Positions 1-6,546 of a stretch of DNA of 10,240 nt are shown here, in pieces (the stretch's first letter is position 1; the number at the start of each line of letters is the position of its first letter). This DNA is from Planctomycetota bacterium. GTDB lineage: Bacteria; Planctomycetota; UBA11346. Both the position numbers and the translations under genes were made by a program. The DNA lies in contig JACDEN010000011.1 of NCBI GenBank assembly GCA_013816415.1, forward strand, positions 6,344 to 16,583, given 5' to 3'. Under the pieces are notes generated by a model. The model did not search any database. It was not told the origin of the DNA and worked only from the letters and a program-made list of their open reading frames with translations.

Positions 1-710
1 GGATGGGTGGTCAGCCCCAATTCGCGCACGGTATCCTTGAAGCATTTCGTGAAGACGCCCTGGTCGGGATCCCAGGCCACCATGCCGATGCGCGTGCATC
101 CCGCGGCGGCCAGGCGCTTGACCGATTCGCGGGCGAGCCCGGGGTAGTCGAGGAGCACGCTGTATTGGTAGCGCTCGTCGCCGTGGCTGACCACCGGGAC
201 GCCCTGCCTGGACAGCTGACCAAGCCAGTTCGGGAAAGGCAGGGTGGCGACCGCGGCGACGCCGCGCACCGCCTTCCTCGCGACATCGGCGAGGAATTCG
301 TCGCAGGTCAGCTGCTTCGGAGCCTCGGCCTCGGGCTGCGCATGACCGACATACAGACGGGCGTCGAAGCCATGGTCCTTGAAGTACGCGCGCAGACGCT
401 GGGTGACCATCAGGAAGAACGGCGAGGTGCGCGGGTGCGAGATGTCCGCATCGATGAGGACCGCGACCTGGCGGATGTCGACCGTACGCGACACGAACGT
501 CCCGCTGCCATGACGTCGTTCGAGGAGGCCTTCCTGGGCGAGCGCGCTGAGCGCCTCGCGGATGGTGAGGATGCTCACCGAGAAGCGCTCGGCGAGCTTG
601 CTCTCGGCATCGAGCTTGTCGCCCGCGGCCATCCGTTCGGTGATCTCCCGTCGCAGGATGGTTGCGATCTGCTGGTGGAGGGGAGTGCGTTTGAGGGGTT
701 GTGGACTCAT
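1..710 (-). CDS. GntR-family regulator with LacI/periplasmic-binding-like sensor domain (partial, 3' end off the left edge)
   Basis: Reading the minus strand from the ATG at 710-708 gives an uninterrupted frame of 236 codons to the window edge. Residues about 12-74 form a GntR winged helix-turn-helix: the region HQQIATILRREI, then AERFSVSILTIREALSALAQ, then the wing GLLERRHGSGTFV, which is close to the family pattern. From about residue 80 (VAVLIDADISHPRTSPFF, later VPVVSHGDERYQYSVLLDYP and AAAGCTRIGMVAWDP) it resembles the LacI/GalR periplasmic-binding-protein-like sensor, as in AraR-type hybrids. Such proteins bind a sugar and release DNA. The full length is probably 340-370 residues, so about a third is missing. 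The start is chosen because the HTH follows it at the usual distance; there is no Shine-Dalgarno sequence, and the start codon lies inside a putative operator. It is divergent from the exoprotein operon, which suggests local control. The specific ligand is unknown. Confidence 0.9.
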   Translation of the reverse strand, partial: MSPQPLKRTPLHQQIATILRREITERMAAGDKLDAESKLAERFSVSILTIREALSALAQEGLLERRHGSGTFVSRTVDIRQVAVLIDADISHPRTSPFFLMVTQRLRAYFKDHGFDARLYVGHAQPEAEAPKQLTCDEFLADVARKAVRGVAAVATLPFPNWLGQLSRQGVPVVSHGDERYQYSVLLDYPGLARESVKRLAAAGCTRIGMVAWDPDQGVFTKCFKDTVRELGLTTH

Positions 711-730
711 ATACTCATTAAGTGACTTGG
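705..730 (-). promoter_or_regulatory. Putative operator copy 1, over the regulator start
   Basis: On the minus strand this site reads AAGTCA followed by AATGAGTATATGAGT, and it matches a site at 938-963 on the plus strand at 21 of 26 positions. It contains a direct repeat of ATGAGT with 8-bp periodicity; the second copy includes the regulator's start codon. The location implies autoregulation by the GntR/LacI hybrid. The matches are seen directly; the binding role is inferred. Confidence 0.5.
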
Positions 731-901
731 GTACGCAGAAGGTATGTCCATCGGAAGCCGCGATGCAACGATAAACCGTCCAGGACCTCGGTGCCGGCAA
801 CCCGGAATTGTAAACACAGTTCGTTTAAATGTTTATCAACCTATCCAGGGATTCCTACGAAAAGGACCATCACACGGGGGCTGCCTGGCTTCGCTTGATG
901 A

Positions 902-929
902 TTGCAATCTGGGTCCTGCTACCTACACC
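902..929 (+). promoter_or_regulatory. Weak candidate sigma70-type promoter for the operon
   Basis: TTGCAA (902-907) and TACACC (924-929) are separated by 16 bp and lie just upstream of the putative operator at 938-963, where a transcription start would be expected. Each box matches the consensus only partly, so this is mainly a positional argument. The AT-rich stretch at 806-840 is an alternative promoter site. Confidence 0.2.
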
Positions 930-937
930 GTCATTCA

Positions 938-963
938 TCAAGTCATCAAATGAGTAAATGAGT
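938..963 (+). promoter_or_regulatory. Putative operator copy 2, upstream of the exoprotein/pseudopilin operon
   Basis: This is the plus-strand partner of the site at 705-730, with the two sites in inverted orientation about 230 bp apart. It reads CAAGTCA then AAATGAGTAAATGAGT and again carries two ATGAGT units 8 bp apart. It ends 72 bp before the preferred start codon of the operon's first gene, where a repressor would block transcription or early elongation. A TCATT/AATGA inverted repeat (931-935 and 949-953) overlaps it. Binding by the adjacent regulator is inferred from position and duplication. Confidence 0.5.
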
Positions 964-1035
964 AGCTCTCTTAATCACTTTCCTGTCCGGCTCCGCCTTG
1001 ACCCGGACGTCAAACCCCTGCGAGGACCCCCGACC

Positions 1036-3738
1036 ATGCCCCAGTCCCTCTGGAACCGAGACTCCCTGGCCCGCCTTCGCCGGCTGGCGCTGCCCATGGT
1101 GCTGATCGCCTTCGCATCCATGGCTTCGGCCGCGACCTACTATGTCGACCCGGTCGGCAACGATGCCAACAACGGACAGGCCGCGGCATCGGCCTGGAAG
1201 ACCGTCGCCAAGGTCAATGCCACCGGGTTCTCGGCCGGCGACCGCATCCTGTTTGTCCGCGGCGGCGAATGGCGCGAATCCCTGACGCCGATGTCCAGCG
1301 GGGCGGTCGGCAATCCGATCGTCTTCGATGCCTATGGATCGGGCGCCAAGCCGAAATTCTGGGGCAGCGCCGTGCTCTCGAATGCCGCGTTCTCGTCGTC
1401 CGGCGGCACCTCCTACACCATCTCGTACCCGGGACTTCCCGGCGGGCAGATCTACGTCCTCCAGAATCACGCCTTCCTCGGCAACGCGCCCGCGACCTAC
1501 AACAATCCGAACCTCACCATCAGCTCCTCCACCGACCCGCGCAGCGACGGCAAGATCTACACGGTGTGCGTGCGGGGAAACGTGATCTTCAACAATTACA
1601 AGGACCACCTGGTGTTCCGCAATCTCGTGGTCGACGAGACCGCGGGCCAGATGGCCGAGGGCACCAACCAGGGATACGGGATCCGCATCGAGGGCAGCAC
1701 CGACGTGCTGGTCGAGGACTGCGAAGGATACCGCTGCGGGCGGCACAACATCGGCGTCATCAATGCGACCGGATTCATCGGCCGCCGCATCACCTGCGCC
1801 TACGCCGCGCCCGCGGTCTCGGGCGGCAACACCATCTTCGTCTCGTACGCCGACGGCGGAGCGCCGGTCGCCTCGTGCGTCCATCAATGGATCGACTGCG
1901 TCTCGGACCATCCCGATTCTGGCGATGGCGGTTACTACGACGCGTTCACCACCCACGGCTCCAATCAGGGCGCCATCACCTTCCAGAATTTCCGCGTCCA
2001 CCACGGCAAGGTCTCGCTGATGGCCGGTCCAATCATCTTCAAGGGCGGTGATCTCTCCGGCTCGTCACGACTCGAGATCTGGTCGGACGGCATTTCAGTC
2101 GACGGCACCGCCTTCCACGACGCCTCGTTCGTCGACCAATGGGGCAGCAACGGAACCTTCCAGAACTTGGTGTTCGCCAACGGCACCCCGAGCGAGTCCG
2201 GCGCTTTCATCATCCGTCCCGGAAAATCGGGGAACGTGATCCGCTTCTGCACGGTGGCGCTTGCCGGCCACGAATGCATGGCGTTCTACGGCAGCGCGCC
2301 GAACACGCGCTGGTACGGCAACATCATGCTCGGCGCGGTCACCAGCGGAGGCAGCGCCGGAGACGTCGCGTTCGCCGACTACAATTTCTATGGCAATGCT
2401 CCGACGATCATGGGCCAGGCGCTGGCCGCGTGGAAGTCCTCCGGCAAGGACACGCACTCCCTCACCGGCGATCCGCTGTTCACCAACGCAGGGAGCGGCG
2501 ATTATTCGCTCCAATCGGGATCGCTGTGCATCAATGCCGCGAACGGGATCGCGGCTGCGGATCTGCCGGCGACGGATTTCAGCGGAGGACCGCGCTCGGT
2601 GGCGGGCGCCCCCGATATCGGCGCCATGGAGCGCGGCGGCAGCGGCGGCCCCACCGTGCCGGTCATCAGCAGTCCCGCGACCGCCAGCGGCACCGTCGTC
2701 GCCGCGTTCTCGTACCAGATCGTCGCGAACCAGAATCCGACCAGCTACGGCGCGACGGGACTGCCCGCGGGACTCTCCATCAACACCACGACTGGAGCGA
2801 TCACCGGTACTCCCAGCGCTGCCGGAACCTTCACCGTGACGCTGCAGGCGATCAATGCCGCCGGAACCGGGACCAGGACCCTGACCCTGACGATCGCCAG
2901 CAGCGCCAACTATCCATTCAGCGGAAGCCCCGCGCCCATCCCGGGGACGATCCAGGCCGAGGACTTCGACAACGGCGGCCAAGGCGTCGCCTACTTCGAC
3001 AGCGATGCCGGCAACACCGGCGGCTTGTACCGCACCGGTGTCGATGTCGACATCGCCAATGCCGGCAACGACACCGGGTACTGTCTCGGCTGGACCCAGT
3101 TCGGCGAATGGACGAAGTATACGGTGACGGTCGCCGCCGCCGGCTCCTACACGGTTTCGATCCGGGTGGCGACGCCGCAGAACGGACAGGCCCTGCACAT
3201 CGAATTAGACGATGTGAATCTGACCGGCACCCTCGCGGTCCCGAACACCGGCAGCTGGGACGACTACCAGAACCTGACCTCAGCGGCCATCACCCTCTCC
3301 GCCGGACAGCATGTGATGAAACTGGCGATGGAGGGCGGCGCGGTGAACATCAACTATTTCCAGATCGCATCGGTCGGTGGAACCACCTCTGGAACCGGCT
3401 CGACCACTGGAACCGGGACGTCGACCGGAAGCGGCTCCACCGCAGGGACGGGAACCACGAGCGGGACGGGAACGACCGGCGTTTCGGGAACCACCGGTGG
3501 AACTGGTACCGCCACCGGGGGCACCACCACGGGATCCTCGACTGCCGGATCCACGACCAGTGGAGCGACGACCAGCAGCGGCACCGGAGCCACCGGCAGC
3601 ACTGGAAGCACCGTCGATCCGGGCGGCAGCGCCCAGGGGGCGAGCTGCGGCCTCGGCTCGGGCCTGGCGGGAACCGCGCTCGCCCTGTCGCTGCTGCTCA
3701 TGCGCCTGCTCGCGACCGACCACCGAACGGCCTGCTGA
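1036..3738 (+). CDS. Secreted right-handed beta-helix protein with Ig-like domain, CBM6 and C-terminal anchor signal
   Basis: This is a 900-residue exported protein. A GAGGA 9 nt upstream supports the start at 1036; an in-frame ATG at 958 would put 26 residues before an otherwise normal signal peptide. Residues 1-32 are a Sec signal (LARLRR, hydrophobic core, cut after ASA). Residues about 33-535 begin TYYVDPVGNDANNG and end with DPLFTN...DIGAMERG, the usual framing of pectate-lyase-like parallel beta-helix proteins. About 539-625 is a putative Ig/He_PIG repeat (LPAGLSINTTTGAITGTPS). About 634-776 is a CBM6-type module (IQAEDFDNGGQGVAY, GEWTKYTV, NINYFQI). Residues 781-859 are a Gly/Ser/Thr linker, then DPGGS, SCGLG (Cys871) and a hydrophobic segment. 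It probably binds or cleaves a polysaccharide at the cell surface. Catalytic residues and substrate cannot be assigned by eye. It is the first gene of the operon; the next gene is in the same frame a few codons after the TGA. Confidence 0.88.
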   Translation: MPQSLWNRDSLARLRRLALPMVLIAFASMASAATYYVDPVGNDANNGQAAASAWKTVAKVNATGFSAGDRILFVRGGEWRESLTPMSSGAVGNPIVFDAYGSGAKPKFWGSAVLSNAAFSSSGGTSYTISYPGLPGGQIYVLQNHAFLGNAPATYNNPNLTISSSTDPRSDGKIYTVCVRGNVIFNNYKDHLVFRNLVVDETAGQMAEGTNQGYGIRIEGSTDVLVEDCEGYRCGRHNIGVINATGFIGRRITCAYAAPAVSGGNTIFVSYADGGAPVASCVHQWIDCVSDHPDSGDGGYYDAFTTHGSNQGAITFQNFRVHHGKVSLMAGPIIFKGGDLSGSSRLEIWSDGISVDGTAFHDASFVDQWGSNGTFQNLVFANGTPSESGAFIIRPGKSGNVIRFCTVALAGHECMAFYGSAPNTRWYGNIMLGAVTSGGSAGDVAFADYNFYGNAPTIMGQALAAWKSSGKDTHSLTGDPLFTNAGSGDYSLQSGSLCINAANGIAAADLPATDFSGGPRSVAGAPDIGAMERGGSGGPTVPVISSPATASGTVVAAFSYQIVANQNPTSYGATGLPAGLSINTTTGAITGTPSAAGTFTVTLQAINAAGTGTRTLTLTIASSANYPFSGSPAPIPGTIQAEDFDNGGQGVAYFDSDAGNTGGLYRTGVDVDIANAGNDTGYCLGWTQFGEWTKYTVTVAAAGSYTVSIRVATPQNGQALHIELDDVNLTGTLAVPNTGSWDDYQNLTSAAITLSAGQHVMKLAMEGGAVNINYFQIASVGGTTSGTGSTTGTGTSTGSGSTAGTGTTSGTGTTGVSGTTGGTGTATGGTTTGSSTAGSTTSGATTSSGTGATGSTGSTVDPGGSAQGASCGLGSGLAGTALALSLLLMRLLATDHRTAC
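3376..3612 (+). repeat. Low-complexity Gly/Thr/Ser-coding repeat tract
   Basis: The DNA is a degenerate run built from GGAACC, GGAACG, ACCGGA and similar units, encoding about 79 residues that are almost only Gly, Thr and Ser with some Ala and Val. It links the CBM6 module to the C-terminal anchor. It is probably a flexible, possibly glycosylated wall- or surface-spanning linker, and such DNA is prone to length variation by slippage. Confidence 0.75.
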
Positions 3739-3753
3739 TTCCAGGGGATGTCC

Positions 3754-6531
3754 ATGCCCACGAACGCCGCGTTCTCGCTGTTCGAGGTGATCATCAGCCT
3801 GCTGTTGGTGACCATCGCCGTGCTCAGCATGATGATGCTGATGCCGATGGGCATCAAGGCGCAGCAGATGGCGCGCGCGCAGCTGTTCGCGAGCGTGAAG
3901 GCGAACGAACTGATCGAGGGTTTCTCGCAATCGATGCAGGACTTCAAGCAGTCCAACATCAGCTACATCTCGCCGTACGCGACGCCCACCGCCGCGGATC
4001 TCGAGAATCTGCATATATTCAATTCGCTCGGACAATTCGACCTCGAGCGCGTGGTGGTGAACAGCAATCAGGGGAATTATCCGGTCCCCCCGCAGATCGC
4101 ACGACGCCTGGATTCACCGGGGGACGGCATCCAGCGGATCCTCGATGGCGGCGGCCAAGTCTACTACATGGATCCCTATCCGACCCGGGGGGCAAGCGCC
4201 GGACAACGCGCGCTCGGAACAAATCGCGACCAGTCGCCGGAGCTCCAGCGCATGGTCTGGGGCGTCCTCGGGTACGCGCAGCAGAATGCGCTCCCGACCG
4301 AGCCGATGTGCCCGGTTCCGAAGGAGATCTGGCCATTTCCGCCGCAGGCGAAAAGCGAGGTCATCCCGCGGCGATACATGGGCGCCCTGCATGTCTGGTA
4401 CCATCAGATCGCGGGAAAATGGACCTACGACCTCTATCGCACCGATGTCCTGCTCGGCAGCTGGCAGCAGTTCATCTGGGGCAGGAACAAGGTGCAGGAT
4501 CTGTATCAGGGCAACAACTGGGAATGGCTCGCGCACTGCGACGGACTCAAGGGCATGACCACGAACAGCAGCCCCTGGATCGCAGGAGTCGAGGATTTCC
4601 GTCGTCTGGTCAACGGCCACTACATGCGCATCCATCACCAATATTCGAAGCTGCAAGGACAGCTCGAGATGGACAAGTGCGATCCACCGTACGTGCCGCC
4701 GATCTACATCGATCCCAACAAGGGTCCCATCGACAGCCTCGGCCAGAAGGTCGAGTGGCCTCCGGCGATGCCGGTGCTCACGGCGATGCCCTCTCCGGCG
4801 ATCGGTCTGCCGAACAGCAGGCATCGTGGCACCGACATCCTCAATGAGGACCACGAGACGCACCGCTTCGACTGGTACGACCAGATCCGTGTCGGACTGC
4901 CGTCGCTCCAACGCCGGGTCATGTACCGCACCGCGGCGCTCGCGCTGTGGGCCAAGGTGGCAGGCCCGCTTCCGATCTCCATCAACAGCGCTCCGGCGGA
5001 CAATCTGAACGCCAGCACGGCCGATCCCAATGTCGCGGATCTGATGGTGAACCTGCCAGCCACCCTGAATCCGCTGCGACAGATCATCACCCCGCCGAAT
5101 CCCAAGGACATCCATCCGACCCAGGTCCTGGCGCTGAGCTACCTCGCGCATGCAGCCATGCTGGTCACCGGGTACAAACCTCCCTTCGTCGACGACAAGG
5201 GAACCATCGATCCGACCGACGACGTGAATCTCGTCGTCGATGAATCCATGCCCTACAAGGCTCGCGAGAAGCCGGAGACGTATCTCTGGGATCCATTTCA
5301 CCCCACTTCGCAGGCGAATCCCCCGGCTCCTCCGCTGTCGGACGCAGACTGGGCGACCGACCAGACGATGTTCGAGCGCGATCTGCTGGGCAACCGCATG
5401 ACGTACCGCAAGCTGATCGGCGCCCGCCTGAACCCGTATCCGCCGCCCTATGCGGACCGGGGCGCCTACGACGATGCGGGCAATCAGCTGTATGCGACAA
5501 CCGAGATCGACAAGGGAGACCGGACCGAACTGCACGTCACCGGATACGACGCGACCTTCGCAAACAAGGATTCCGAATGGGCACGCAACGCCTACGAGAC
5601 CTTCATGCTGTGGGCCATGGCCTACATCAGCGAGAACCCGTATGACCTGATCGTACCGAAGCCGCTGAACCGACAGACCATGGTCGACAAGCCGCTGTAC
5701 GCCTTCCATCTGTTCGACAATACGGGCAAGGCCATGCGCACCCTGGCCTCGCCGCAATTCTACCACGTGATATGGGGTTCGCGCGCAGCCCATTTCGGGG
5801 CCCAATGGTCGTTCCCCGATTACATCGATTCGCCGCTGAAGTATGTCGACGCCAAGATCAACGGCATCAACCCCCCTCCGGATACTTTCCAGTTCGGTGC
5901 GCCGAATCCCGACGCGGCCGTGGCGCACAAGACCCAGGAGAATTTCTCCGACTGGCTGAACGTACTGCATGGCGCGCCCAGTGGGCAGCGCAACGTCGCG
6001 GTCAGCCCGAACCACGACAAGTATTGGTACAACGACCCGTTCTCCCCCGCGGAGCGCTGTCGCCAGATCGTGTTCTGGCTGGTCGACTGGAAGCAGTACG
6101 AGGATGCCGAATCAGCACCCAGCGCCCCGATCGATTACAGCACCCTCGGACGGGATTGGAACACCGGTCGGATCAGCGGCTGGTTCTGGCAGGGCAAGCT
6201 ACTCGGAAATCCCGAGAAGGATTTCGTGTGGGCCAACCCCAATCGGGACGGCACCCTCCTCAACCGTCCGGCCTCGGTGGTCGAGACCACCGACTACGAC
6301 ATCTACGATTCCCGCCATCCTGGCATCTTCTATGCGCGCGCTGCGGAGTGGGCCCAGGGGGATACCGCGCAGTGGTCGCCATGGTGGACGCTCGGCCGTT
6401 GGGGAGCGGACCGCAATTTCAACGGAACCTTCGATCGAGGGCCAATACCGAGCACGGTGCGCCTCCGCGCGACCGAGGTGAGCCGATTCAACTACTACGA
6501 TCCGGTCGCTTGGACGACCATCCGCAACTGA
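3754..6531 (+). CDS. Very large pseudopilin-like protein, GspI/PilV-type N-terminus
   Basis: This is a 925-residue protein with a class III (prepilin) N-terminus: a leader of six residues, then FSLFEVIISLLLVTIAVL with Glu at mature position 5, then MPMGIKAQQMARAQLF and an A...NELIEGF segment like that of GspI/PilV ('AENRLAEL'). AGGGGA at 3743-3748 places the start at 3754; the ATG at 3748 would abut the ribosome binding site and adds only two residues. The residue before the cut is Ala instead of Gly, and the leader has no Lys or Arg, both unusual for PilD-type processing. The remaining ~870 residues are rich in Trp, Tyr, Pro and Asp and match no family I recognise; GspI is usually near 120 residues. 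Verru_Chthon cassette protein B is a possible relative. It should sit in the inner membrane or in a pseudopilus tip. The next gene starts 15 nt downstream. Confidence 0.82.
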   Translation: MPTNAAFSLFEVIISLLLVTIAVLSMMMLMPMGIKAQQMARAQLFASVKANELIEGFSQSMQDFKQSNISYISPYATPTAADLENLHIFNSLGQFDLERVVVNSNQGNYPVPPQIARRLDSPGDGIQRILDGGGQVYYMDPYPTRGASAGQRALGTNRDQSPELQRMVWGVLGYAQQNALPTEPMCPVPKEIWPFPPQAKSEVIPRRYMGALHVWYHQIAGKWTYDLYRTDVLLGSWQQFIWGRNKVQDLYQGNNWEWLAHCDGLKGMTTNSSPWIAGVEDFRRLVNGHYMRIHHQYSKLQGQLEMDKCDPPYVPPIYIDPNKGPIDSLGQKVEWPPAMPVLTAMPSPAIGLPNSRHRGTDILNEDHETHRFDWYDQIRVGLPSLQRRVMYRTAALALWAKVAGPLPISINSAPADNLNASTADPNVADLMVNLPATLNPLRQIITPPNPKDIHPTQVLALSYLAHAAMLVTGYKPPFVDDKGTIDPTDDVNLVVDESMPYKAREKPETYLWDPFHPTSQANPPAPPLSDADWATDQTMFERDLLGNRMTYRKLIGARLNPYPPPYADRGAYDDAGNQLYATTEIDKGDRTELHVTGYDATFANKDSEWARNAYETFMLWAMAYISENPYDLIVPKPLNRQTMVDKPLYAFHLFDNTGKAMRTLASPQFYHVIWGSRAAHFGAQWSFPDYIDSPLKYVDAKINGINPPPDTFQFGAPNPDAAVAHKTQENFSDWLNVLHGAPSGQRNVAVSPNHDKYWYNDPFSPAERCRQIVFWLVDWKQYEDAESAPSAPIDYSTLGRDWNTGRISGWFWQGKLLGNPEKDFVWANPNRDGTLLNRPASVVETTDYDIYDSRHPGIFYARAAEWAQGDTAQWSPWWTLGRWGADRNFNGTFDRGPIPSTVRLRATEVSRFNYYDPVAWTTIRN

Positions 6532-6546
6532 CCGCAAGGAGGAACC

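Larger units (their letters stand above)
711..1035. other. Divergent intergenic control region
   Basis: These 325 bases hold no convincing gene. Short open frames here lack ribosome binding sites and family resemblance. The region carries the two putative operators, a locally AT-rich segment (806-840) with a small TAAAC...GTTTA inverted repeat (811-815 and 823-827), and an untranslated leader of about 70 bases before the first operon gene. An ATG at 958 is in frame with that gene, but it lies inside operator copy 2 and has no ribosome binding site. Confidence 0.6.

Noticed and set aside
3..725. 240-codon plus-strand open frame opposite the regulator
   Set aside because: It is antisense to a clear GntR/LacI-type coding frame, has no family resemblance, and reflects the high G+C codon pattern.
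811..827. TAAAC/GTTTA inverted repeat as an operator
   Set aside because: Only 5-bp arms, in an AT-rich stretch, with no second copy; noted within the intergenic region only.
744..953. 69-codon plus-strand frame in the divergent intergenic region
   Set aside because: No ribosome binding site or motif; it covers the putative promoter and ends in operator copy 2.
946..2004. 352-codon minus-strand frame opposite the beta-helix domain
   Set aside because: It is Gly/Val/Asp/Arg-rich antisense translation with no family resemblance, opposite a signal-peptide-bearing gene.
3376..3612. CRISPR array or tandem-repeat element
   Set aside because: The repeats are coding, irregular and without spacers; they encode a Gly/Thr/Ser linker.
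2139..4847. 902-codon plus-strand frame crossing the exoprotein and first pseudopilin
   Set aside because: It is an Arg/Gln/His-rich shadow of two recognisable genes, spans their junction, and lacks any domain or start signal.
4114..6015. 633-codon minus-strand frame opposite the first pseudopilin
   Set aside because: Long antisense frames are common in GC-rich genes; the protein is low in recognisable motifs and the plus strand has a prepilin signal and operon spacing.
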